The notes under the pieces were generated by a model, which saw only the letters and a program-made list of their open reading frames with translations, did not search any database and had not been told where the DNA came from. Shown here piece after piece: positions 1-5,547 of a DNA stretch of 7,172 nucleotides (its first letter is position 1; each line of letters opens with the position of its first letter). The stretch lies in NCBI GenBank assembly GCA_031398915.1, contig JANNOG010000108.1:1-7172 (forward strand), in the 5' to 3' direction. This DNA is from JANNOG01 sp031398915 (GTDB taxonomy: Bacteria; Actinomycetota; Actinomycetes; Actinomycetales; JBBAYJ01). A program made the position numbers and the translations under genes.

Positions 1-20
1 CACGACCGACGGATTATGAG
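1..20 (-). other. Partial tRNA-Met(CAU) 3' half, candidate attachment site
   Basis: Read on the minus strand, the first 20 bases fit a tRNA from the anticodon loop onward: loop CTCATAA with anticodon CAT, 3' stem strand TCCGT, a five-base variable loop CGGTC, then GTG as the start of the T stem, cut by the window edge. The preceding bases (GGCCC) do not pair with TCCGT, where a real tRNA would need ACGGA, and no D-arm motif lies further upstream. It is therefore not an intact tRNA inside the window. Site-specific integrases often use a tRNA 3' half as their crossover core, so this is probably an att remnant bounding an integrated element. Only 20 bases are visible, so chance similarity is possible. 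Confidence 0.4.
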
Positions 21-219
21 GGGCCTTCACTCTTGGGGCATGGGCGCTTACCAGCGGTTTCGTGGGCAGCCGTGGCGCCAGCGCAGGCTTGAGAGGCATG
101 TGTGGCGGCCAGTTCGCACCACGAATGATTCCACGCCCGTCGGAGCTCAGGACCCCGGCCCGCGACCCCAATGCTCGGGGGTCGATCGCTTCTGCGCTGC
201 GGCGTCCTCCTCCCCCGCG
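21..219. other. Non-coding stretch downstream of the nucleotidyltransferase gene
   Basis: About 200 bases between the tRNA-like edge and the stop codon of the nucleotidyltransferase gene. Open frames cross it on both strands, but none has a recognisable protein, a convincing ribosome binding site or a domain motif. The only structure seen is the hairpin at 163-184. Confidence 0.4.
163..184 (-). terminator. Hairpin downstream of the HTH/nucleotidyltransferase operon
   Basis: A perfect 7-bp stem (CGACCCC pairing with GGGGTCG) closes an 8-base loop, about 35 bases past the stop codon of the nucleotidyltransferase gene. There is no U-tract, which is usual for high-GC actinobacterial terminators. 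It could instead be a chance structure in GC-rich DNA. Confidence 0.35.
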
Positions 220-1272
220 TCACTCCTCGCGACCGATGACGAGGTACGCGAGAGCACCTCGCGCAGCCTCTGGGTCGCGCGCTCGCCGCCATTCCCGGTC
301 CGTGACGAGCGCGCTGGCCCGACGGATGCGTTCGGCGTCCTTGGCTCGCATGACCGGCAGGTAAGTTACGTGGCTGCCCTCGTGGGCCATGATGTCCGCT
401 AGCACCACGAGGTCCTCGCGGTGCCGTTCGGGTTCTCGACGGTCCATCACCGCGGCCTCGCTCTTGATAACGACGGCGCCCAGCAGATCCGGTCGCCGCA
501 GGTGGCCTTCGTCTCCCGTGGCGAGACGGACAGGCATGCGCTGAGTCCGGCGCAGCGCCTGCTGGGTCGCGGGGAGTTCGACAGCGGACCGGCCGCCACT
601 GGCTCGCGGCGGCCGTGTCTGGTCGTTGACCTTGGGTGGGACGGTGACGTCGACCAGCACGTCTCCGCGACGCCATCGGTAGGCCAAGGGATCCTCTCCT
701 CCCAGGGGGCTGGGCGTGACGTCAGCGAAGTCCCTGTCACGCAACTGCGAGGTGAACACGGTGAGCGCGTGGCGGTGGGTGAAGACCCCGACGACGATGT
801 CGGCGTCCACGGTCGCCCGGATGGCGGTCACGCCGTGTTGGAGGCAGGTGATCTGCACCATCAGCCCGCCGATCAGAGTCCAGGGCTCGGGAACGGTCCG
901 GTCGAGATCGACCAGGAGGGCGAGTGCCCCGTCGAGCGCCGGCCCTGCCGGCCGCAGCCGCACCGCCGGAATGCTGAGGGTCGGAATGCGAGGGGCCCCC
1001 TCTCGGAGCAACCTGGCGGCGGCGGCGACCACCCCGCCACTGCCGCGCAAGTCCTCAGCCGTGAGGAGAGACAGACCCTGCGACCAGTGCTCGCGTCGAT
1101 CGTCGCTCAACGGCCACTGACGAACCAGGTTCTGCAGGACATCGACCCTGGCAGGCTCGGCATCGACGGGCGCCGCCTCCAGAGTCGCGAAAACCCCGTC
1201 ACGCGGATGCAGTGTCAACTCGACAACAAGACCGACGAGAAGATCCTGAATCACCCTTCTGATGGGCGTCAC
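220..1272 (-). CDS. AbiEii-like nucleotidyltransferase, candidate toxin
   Basis: A 350-residue protein with a polymerase-beta-type nucleotidyltransferase fold. Visible motifs are the Gly-Gly of WTLIGGLM at 135-136, the metal-binding TVDAD at 154-158 (Asp156 and Asp158), and a third acidic residue Asp208 in VLVDV. The helical tail has Lys270 and HREDL at 284-288, matching the K...DL pattern of AbiEii/AbiGii-type proteins. In that family such enzymes act as toxins by adding nucleotides to RNA or proteins; the target here is unknown. Residues 1 to about 115 precede the fold and match nothing I recognise. The start is GTG; it overlaps the stop of the upstream HTH gene by four bases (GTGA) and has only a weak ribosome site, so translation is probably coupled. 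All catalytic motifs are intact, so the enzyme looks active. The nucleotidyltransferase call is strong; the toxin role is inferred from the pairing. Confidence 0.8.
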   Translation of the reverse strand: MTPIRRVIQDLLVGLVVELTLHPRDGVFATLEAAPVDAEPARVDVLQNLVRQWPLSDDRREHWSQGLSLLTAEDLRGSGGVVAAAARLLREGAPRIPTLSIPAVRLRPAGPALDGALALLVDLDRTVPEPWTLIGGLMVQITCLQHGVTAIRATVDADIVVGVFTHRHALTVFTSQLRDRDFADVTPSPLGGEDPLAYRWRRGDVLVDVTVPPKVNDQTRPPRASGGRSAVELPATQQALRRTQRMPVRLATGDEGHLRRPDLLGAVVIKSEAAVMDRREPERHREDLVVLADIMAHEGSHVTYLPVMRAKDAERIRRASALVTDREWRRARDPEAARGALAYLVIGREE

Positions 1273-1976
1273 GAGCTCTCGGAACCCGTACCCGCCAGAG
1301 TGGCGCGCACCACGGCTGCACCCGCATGTCGGCTCCGGGCATCGGCCAACTCCAGCAAGTCGGCCCCGACGATCAACCGGTAGGCGTCGCCACCTGCACC
1401 AAGGGCGACTAGGCCGTCCACATCCGCGACGCTGAGCGTGACATTCCCGACGTCACTGGACAGCAGGCCGTATCGGCGGGCCACCTCATCCCTGACCGCG
1501 GTGCTCGGGACCCAAACCCGGACGTCGGCCCGCCCACCCACGGCGTCCGTCACAAGATCACGCGCTGCGACGCCGGACCGGGCGACCCTGACGTCGTCCA
1601 GGAGCGCGGACACCTGGTGGTCCCCCGCCCGGAATCGCGCCCGCGAGCCCTCCCGTAGCCGCAACCGCGTGGTCCACGTATCAGGATCGGCGTCCCAGTC
1701 CCGCAACCGCGCCCGCAGCCGCGACCTCTCACTACCTGTCAGCCACAACGCCTGCGCACCATCGGCCAGGGCAGCGGCACCCCACGCGACCCGACGCGAC
1801 AGGGCTCGCACGTGGGACGGCCGCCGGCGTTCAGCCAGGAGATCGAGGGACTCCTCATCCACGAGGTAGCGGCCCGATACCGACTCAGCCTTCAAATGAC
1901 CGGCCTGGATCAGGTGCTGGACGCGTCTGACGGAGACCCCAAGTCTGCGAGCAGACTCCGCCGTCCCTACTGTCAT
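1269..1976 (-). CDS. HTH regulator, candidate antitoxin and autorepressor
   Basis: A 235-residue protein. Residues 5-45 form a MerR/excisionase-type winged helix-turn-helix (TAESARRLGVSVRRVQHLI, then the GRYLVDEESL wing). The middle part (60-130) is Arg-rich and probably helical. The C-terminal part (about 150-225), with GNVTLSV at 177-183 and ADLLELADARSRHAG at 205-219, resembles the C-terminal domain of actinobacterial HTH proteins that precede nucleotidyltransferase genes. It is the first gene of a two-gene operon and its stop overlaps the next start (GTGA). The ATG directly abuts a long palindrome and has no Shine-Dalgarno sequence, which fits leaderless initiation. The likely role is antitoxin and repressor of its own promoter, by analogy with AbiEi-type partners; this is inference. 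It differs from classical AbiEi in its HTH type. Confidence 0.75.
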   Translation of the reverse strand: MTVGTAESARRLGVSVRRVQHLIQAGHLKAESVSGRYLVDEESLDLLAERRRPSHVRALSRRVAWGAAALADGAQALWLTGSERSRLRARLRDWDADPDTWTTRLRLREGSRARFRAGDHQVSALLDDVRVARSGVAARDLVTDAVGGRADVRVWVPSTAVRDEVARRYGLLSSDVGNVTLSVADVDGLVALGAGGDAYRLIVGADLLELADARSRHAGAAVVRATLAGTGSESS

Positions 1977-2011
1977 GACACTGATATTCGTCTAACCGAA
2001 TACCAGTGTCA
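1976..2011 (-). promoter_or_regulatory. Palindromic operator at the HTH gene start
   Basis: Two 15-bp arms (1976-1990 and 1997-2011) match at 14 of 15 positions around a 6-base spacer. On the plus strand the arms are TGACACTGATATTCG and CGAATACCAGTGTCA. The innermost base of the palindrome's left end is the A of the ATG of the HTH gene. The size and near-perfect symmetry fit a dimeric repressor site, most simply bound by the HTH protein itself. A bound protein would cover the whole promoter. Confidence 0.7.
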
Positions 2012-2012
2012 A
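1984..2012 (-). promoter_or_regulatory. Leaderless promoter of the HTH/nucleotidyltransferase operon
   Basis: A perfect -35 hexamer TTGACA lies at 2012-2007, followed by a 17-base spacer and a -10-like GAATAT at 1989-1984 that keeps the A at position 2 and the T at position 6. Seven bases separate this from the ATG, so transcription should begin at or next to the A of the start codon. The absence of any Shine-Dalgarno sequence agrees with a leaderless mRNA, which is common in actinobacteria. The promoter lies entirely within the palindrome, except for one base of the -35. Confidence 0.6.
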
Positions 2013-2117
2013 CATGGTGTCGATGACCCGAACGGACTGCGCGTACACACGGGATCCCCTGCCAGCCCGCAAGCACCGCTGTCCCTCCCCACCACGGCTG
2101 CTATGTCGCCAACACCC

Positions 2118-2132
2118 TGACCTGCAAGGTCA
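2118..2132. repeat. Inverted repeat upstream of the ACT gene
   Basis: TGACCT-GCA-AGGTCA is a perfect 6-bp inverted repeat with a 3-base centre, ending 41 bases before the ATG of the ACT-domain gene. It is the only clear structure in the 2013-2173 gap, which otherwise shows no gene or clear promoter of its own. It may be an operator for the ACT gene or a short hairpin in its leader. Confidence 0.35.
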
Positions 2133-2173
2133 CTCTCGAGCCAACCGTGCAGGTCGCACCGAAGGGACCGTGA

Positions 2174-2566
2174 ATGCAGGACGTCGCGATCCAGCTCGAC
2201 CACCGTCGCGGTGCGCTGGCGCGCATGGGTCAAGTGCTCGGCGATGCAGGCGTCAGCGTCGAGGGCGGCGGGGTGTTCGTCACCGGCGGGCACGGGGTCG
2301 CCCACTTCCCGTTCCACGACGGGACGGCCGCCGCCACGGCACTCACGCAGGCCGGTATCACCGTGCACGCCGTGCGTGACGTCCTCCTGCAACGGTTGCG
2401 TCAGGACGAACCCGGTCAGCTCGGCGCCATCTGCGCCCGGATGGCCGAAGCCGGTGTCAACATCGAGGTCATGTACAGCGACCACGACCACCAGCTCGTC
2501 CTCGTCGTCGACGACCACGAGACCGGTCGAGCCGTCAGCACCACCTGGAACGACCAGCGCACCTGA
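2174..2566 (+). CDS. Tandem ACT-domain protein
   Basis: A 130-residue protein made of two ACT domains and nothing else. The first spans about residues 3-66 (DVAIQLDHRRGALARMGQVL, VSVEGG). The second spans about 70-122 and is more typical: DEPGQLGAICARMAEAGVNIEVMYSD, then HQLVLVVDD. ACT domains bind small ligands, usually amino acids, and regulate partner enzymes or transcription. Here no enzyme domain is attached, so the protein is a stand-alone sensor or regulatory subunit of unknown ligand. A Shine-Dalgarno GAAGGGA (2161-2167) lies six bases before the ATG, supporting this start. It is the only clear plus-strand gene, divergent from the HTH operon and convergent with the truncated decarboxylase gene 54 bases downstream. 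The domain call is firm; the role is open. Confidence 0.85.
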   Translation: MQDVAIQLDHRRGALARMGQVLGDAGVSVEGGGVFVTGGHGVAHFPFHDGTAAATALTQAGITVHAVRDVLLQRLRQDEPGQLGAICARMAEAGVNIEVMYSDHDHQLVLVVDDHETGRAVSTTWNDQRT

Positions 2567-2620
2567 CGGCCGGACAGGCTCGGCACCCGCCTACCCGGGT
2601 CGGAAGTTGCCTGCCCCGTC

Positions 2621-3199
2621 CTACCGCGCAATGTCGCTGATAGCCCGGTCGAGGATGTCCAGGCCGAGGTCGATCTCGGCGTCGGACACGGTGAGCGGTG
2701 GGGCGATCCGGAAGACGCCGCCCATCATCGGCAGCTGGACGATGTTCATCGACTGCCCCAGCTCGAGACACCGGCTGCTCACGGCCGCGCCGAGCTGAGG
2801 GGCGGGCTTCTTCGACTCACGGTCGGCGACGATTTCGACGCCGACCAGCAAACCTCGGCTCCGCACGTCACCGATGCACTCGTTCTGGTGCTGCAGGTGG
2901 ACCAGGCCGGCGCGCAACCGGTCGCCGGCGACGGCAGCCCGCTCCGCGAGACGCTCGCGCACGACGACGTCGAGCATGGCCAGGCCGACCGCCGCGGGCA
3001 GCGTGTCGTTGACGTGGGTCGTGTAGAACGGAAAGCCAAGCTCGTGGGCGCGCTCTTCGATCTCCGGGGTTGTGAGAACCGCGGCCAGGGGCAGCCCCGC
3101 ACCGAGGGTCTTCGACAGCCTCAAGAGATCCGGGGTCACGCTGTCGCGCTGGTCGGCGATCATCGTGCCCGTGCGGCCGATCCCGGTGTGGGCCTCGAA
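2621..3199 (-). pseudogene. 5'-truncated 2,2-dialkylglycine decarboxylase
   Basis: This encodes about the last 190 residues of a class III PLP-dependent aminotransferase-fold enzyme. It resembles the C-terminal part of 2,2-dialkylglycine decarboxylase (about 430 residues in full) very closely: GRTGTM, RLSKTLGAGLPLAAV with the Schiff-base lysine, FYTTHVNDTLPAAVGL, CIGDVRSRGLLVGVEI, SMNIVQLPMMGGVFRIAPPLTVS. The full-length enzyme decarboxylates dialkylglycines and transaminates pyruvate. Homology stops abruptly at EAHTG: the aspartate that should precede the Glu and hold the pyridine nitrogen is Phe, and the Gln of the usual EAQTG is His. The whole N-terminal half is missing. The first ATG (3163) lies after this point and has no clear ribosome site. 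The frame stays open further upstream but the residues are unrelated. It cannot be an active enzyme, so it is a deletion remnant. Confidence 0.8.
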
Positions 3200-3239
3200 G
3201 CAGACGCTTGGGCGCTGGCTCCGTGTCGGCGCGTTGCCG

Positions 3240-3941
3240 TCAGCCCAGCTCGGAAACGTATTCCTCGAGCTTCTGCGCGACCAGGTCGGGGTGACCGAAG
3301 GCGGCGAGGTGGCCGCTGTCGATGACGTCGGGCTGCACGCCGAGGCGCTCCTCGGAAAGGCGCTCCTGCAGGGGCAGGGGAAACATCCGGTCGTTCGCGC
3401 ACGCGATGACCCTGGTCGGGACCGCGGGCCAGGCGTCGAGCGGGAACTCCCTGCGGAAGATGGCCTCGCTCTGCGTGGGCTCGCCGGCCTTCATCAGCTC
3501 GTCGGTGACGTCCTGCGGGACGTCGTGGAAGAAGATGGTCGCAGGGTTGAACTCGGGGTCGAAACCGTTCTGCTCAGCGTACGTCTGCACCGCCTCGGGT
3601 TGGCCGGTGTCACCCCACCAGGATCCGGGAGTCTCGCCGGGTACCGGGATCATCGGGGCGAGCAGCACGATCAGAGCGGTCGGCACCTTGGTTGCCACGA
3701 TCGGTGCGACAAAGGCCCCCATCGATTGCCCGACGATGACGACACCCCGGTTCTGGACACCGACCGTGTCGGTCACCGCGTCGATCACCGCGGCGGCATA
3801 GTCGTCGAAGTCGGCCGAGTCGTCGCCGGTCGGGAGGTCCGGAGCGATGACCTGGTGGCCGGCCTTCTCGAGCAGCGGGGTGACCCGGTACCAGTAGTGC
3901 GAGTCCGCAGACGAACCATGAATCAAGACGAAAGTTGTCAT
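3240..3941 (-). CDS. Alpha/beta hydrolase A
   Basis: A 233-residue alpha/beta-hydrolase-fold protein, a normal length for a single-domain esterase-like member. The oxyanion strand FVLIHGSS lies at 4-11, the nucleophile elbow GQSMG at 71-75 (Ser73), the acidic residue probably Asp184 in CANDRMFP, and the histidine His211 in DSGHLAAF, so the triad looks complete. The start is set by a strong GAAGGAG six bases upstream of the ATG at 3941; an in-frame ATG nine codons earlier has no ribosome site. It is paralogous to hydrolase C at the right edge (shared FFHD(V/L)P and PLDAWP..PTRV). It lies 74 bases downstream of hydrolase B and may have its own promoter there. The fold is clear; substrate unknown. 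Confidence 0.85.
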   Translation of the reverse strand: MTTFVLIHGSSADSHYWYRVTPLLEKAGHQVIAPDLPTGDDSADFDDYAAAVIDAVTDTVGVQNRGVVIVGQSMGAFVAPIVATKVPTALIVLLAPMIPVPGETPGSWWGDTGQPEAVQTYAEQNGFDPEFNPATIFFHDVPQDVTDELMKAGEPTQSEAIFRREFPLDAWPAVPTRVIACANDRMFPLPLQERLSEERLGVQPDVIDSGHLAAFGHPDLVAQKLEEYVSELG

Positions 3942-3947
3942 TCGAGT

Positions 3948-3954
3948 CTCCTTC
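3948..3954 (-). promoter_or_regulatory. Strong ribosome binding site of hydrolase A
   Basis: GAAGGAG on the minus strand, six bases from the ATG at 3941. It decides this start over the upstream in-frame ATG at 3968. Confidence 0.7.
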
Positions 3955-3976
3955 GGGAAAACGTTCAATGGCAGCC

Positions 3977-3993
3977 GACACCTGTGTCACAGG
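3977..3993. repeat. Overlapping inverted repeats upstream of hydrolase A
   Basis: CCTGTG-T-CACAGG (3981-3993) is a perfect 13-base palindrome. It overlaps GACAC-CT-GTGTC (3977-3988), in the 74-base gap between hydrolases B and A and about 40 bases upstream of the start of A. This could be an operator for a TetR- or GntR-like repressor not in the window, or a hairpin between the two cistrons. No convincing -10 was found. Confidence 0.35.
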
Positions 3994-4015
3994 CACCGTG
4001 CGGCAGCTCGTGTGC

Positions 4016-4854
4016 TTACCCCAGGTCGAGCATGGCTTCAGCGACCTCACCGGCCACCGAATCTGGGATCACGGTGGCCGCGTGTTCGATGACGAGTAGC
4101 CGCGCTCCGGGGATCTCTCGTGCGATCGCCTCGCCGTTGCCGACGGGGAAGAATGGGTCGCGGCGGCCGTGGACGGCGAGCGTGGGGACCTGGATCTCTG
4201 ATAGGCGTTCGCGCCAGCGGGGTGTGCAGTCGAGCTTGGAGAACACCATGCCCATCTGGTTGGCCATCTGGACCGGGGGTGCGGTGCCGGGCGTGCGGTC
4301 CCAGATGCGCCCGGCGATCGCACACGCCACGTCGGGGTCGTCGCCGAGTATCTCCGCGGCGGCAGCGGCGAACTCCGCCACCGCCTCGCGGTCGGCCCAG
4401 TCGGGCATCGGCTGCGCAAACAGTCCGCCCATCGCCTCGTCATGGTCGGGCAGGTCGTCGTCGATCGGGCCGGGCGCGACCGCGCGGGTGCCGGCCAGTG
4501 TGAGCGCTGAGAACGCGCCCGGGTGGTCGAGCGCGGCCACCTGGGCAACCATCCTGCCGACGCCGATACCCGCCAGGTGCACGGGCCGGCCGCTGAGGGC
4601 ACCGGCAAGGGCGGCCGCGTCGGCCGCGAGGTCACAGAGGGTGTACCTGGGCGCCTCCGGGTCGGCCGTCGTGGACTCGCCACGGTCTCGCAGGTCGTAG
4701 CGCACTACGCGGCGCCGGCCGCCCGCGAGGCGTTCGCAGAGTGCGTCGGGCCAGGAGAGCATCGTCGTCCCACCTACGAGCAGGACGAGCGGCGCGTGGT
4801 CATCACCGAAGGACTCGATAGCAAGGGCGACCCCGTTGCGGCGACGGTAGTCAT
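4016..4854 (-). pseudogene. Alpha/beta hydrolase B, frameshifted with damaged triad
   Basis: An alpha/beta-hydrolase-fold protein of the type with PDALCERLA, VVRYDLRDRGEST and MVAQVAALDHPG. An ATG at 4854 overlaps the stop of the upstream reductase-family gene (ATGA) and reads MTTVAA. The conserved N-terminus then continues one frame over as NGVALAIESFGDD..LVLLVGGTTMLSWPD. Adding one base near codon 6-7 restores 279 residues, so one base seems to be missing. Without it the first in-frame ATG is at 4762, giving 248 residues that lack the first strand and the oxyanion region. In addition, the nucleophile elbow reads GIGVG where G-x-S-x-G is expected (Gly replaces Ser, residue 98 of the restored protein), and the usual catalytic His position is Thr (IEHAATVIP). 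The acidic residue (HGRRDPFFP) remains. It is probably a decaying gene or a pseudoenzyme. A sequencing error could explain the frameshift but not the substitutions. Confidence 0.7.
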
Positions 4855-5441
4855 CGAATCACCGGTCCATGCCGGGTGGGTCGGTACAGCAGCTCTTGTG
4901 TACGACCATCGAGCGTCCGGGTCTCGACCAGCTCCAGGTCGAAGTCGGCCGCCCCGTGGAAGATCGGGCTCAGGCCGGTCTGACCGGTGATGACGGGGAA
5001 AAGGGTCACCTGCACGCGGTCAACGAGGCCGGCGGCCATCAGCGACCGGTTCAACGACAGGCTGCCGTGCGACCGCAACGGCACCTCCGACTCCTCCTTC
5101 AACTCCGCTATGACGTCGACGGCGTCACCGCTGGCGACGGTCGCGTCCGGCCAGTCGAGGGGCCCTTCCAGGGTGCTCGACACGACCGCCGTCAGCAGGC
5201 CGATCATCCGAGTCACCCATGGATCATGCATCTCGGACTCCTCGCTGCTCGAGGCCAGCATCTGCGCGAACTGCCGGTACGTGGTGGCCCCGAAGACCAT
5301 CCGCTGCTCCCTGCCGAACAGCTCGAGGCGGTGGTCGAGCAACTCGGGGCCTTGCTTCCCCCAATAGCCGCCCCAGTCGCCGCTGTGGGAGCCATAGCCG
5401 TCCAGGCTGCAATAGACATCGAAGGTGTAGGTAGCGGTCAT
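4851..5441 (-). CDS. RibD C-terminal/dihydrofolate-reductase-family protein 1
   Basis: A 196-residue single-domain protein with the dihydrofolate-reductase-like fold of RibD C-terminal domains. Signs are the first strand FDVYCSLDGYGS at 7-18, VFGATTYRQF at 49-58, and the C-terminal SHGSLSLNRSLMAAGLVDRVQVTLFPVITGQTG at about 124-155. Members bind NAD(P)H and are mostly of unknown substrate; this is not necessarily a true folate reductase. Two nearby ATGs are possible (5447 and 5441). The GGAGG at 5450-5454 is eight bases from the second and only two from the first, favouring 5441. The frame runs further upstream without a ribosome site. Its stop overlaps the ATG of hydrolase B (ATGA). It is a distant paralogue of the reductase-family gene at 5976-6611. 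Confidence 0.82.
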   Translation of the reverse strand: MTATYTFDVYCSLDGYGSHSGDWGGYWGKQGPELLDHRLELFGREQRMVFGATTYRQFAQMLASSSEESEMHDPWVTRMIGLLTAVVSSTLEGPLDWPDATVASGDAVDVIAELKEESEVPLRSHGSLSLNRSLMAAGLVDRVQVTLFPVITGQTGLSPIFHGAADFDLELVETRTLDGRTQELLYRPTRHGPVIR

Positions 5442-5449
5442 GGTCATGT

Positions 5450-5454
5450 CCTCC
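5450..5454 (-). promoter_or_regulatory. Ribosome binding site choosing the reductase-family start
   Basis: GGAGG on the minus strand is eight bases from the ATG at 5441 but two from the ATG at 5447, so it supports the inner start. The 106-base gap between this gene and the VOC gene upstream shows no clear promoter. Confidence 0.55.
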
Positions 5455-5547
5455 ACGGGTGCGGTGCGGCTGATTGGTACCGGGTACTGCTCCACGTACG
5501 AGCACATGTGTCGCGGTCCCACGGGGGCCGAGGTCGAGCGCCGGGTC

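Noticed and set aside
1..75. Complete tRNA gene at the left edge
   Set aside because: The 5' anticodon strand does not pair and no D arm or acceptor 5' strand is present, so it was kept only as a half-tRNA/att candidate.
14..676. 220-codon minus-strand open frame
   Set aside because: It is out of frame with the nucleotidyltransferase and very Arg/Gly/Pro-rich, as shadow frames are.
421..1383. 320-codon plus-strand open frame
   Set aside because: It is antisense to the nucleotidyltransferase, which has all its catalytic motifs. No domain, and no ribosome site.
2014..2379. Plus-strand open frame with an ATG three bases after the palindrome
   Set aside because: It could be read from the mirrored promoter, but it runs out of frame into the ACT gene and has a shadow-like composition.
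2009..2518. 169-codon minus-strand open frame opposite the ACT gene
   Set aside because: The Asp/Val-rich translation is the antisense of the ACT gene, whose motifs and ribosome site are clear.
2567..2620. Bidirectional terminator between the convergent ACT and decarboxylase genes
   Set aside because: Only a weak 5-bp stem (ACCCG/CGGGT) is present, with no U-tract. Not distinguishable from chance.
3072..4700. 542-codon plus-strand open frame
   Set aside because: It lies antisense to hydrolases A and B and the decarboxylase remnant, all with clear family motifs. Its translation is Arg/Ser/Gly/Pro-rich with no domain. It is a shadow frame of GC-rich DNA.
5477..5487. GTACC-G-GGTAC palindrome upstream of reductase-family gene 1
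   Set aside because: The arms are short and there are no promoter elements nearby. Such repeats are expected by chance in this composition.
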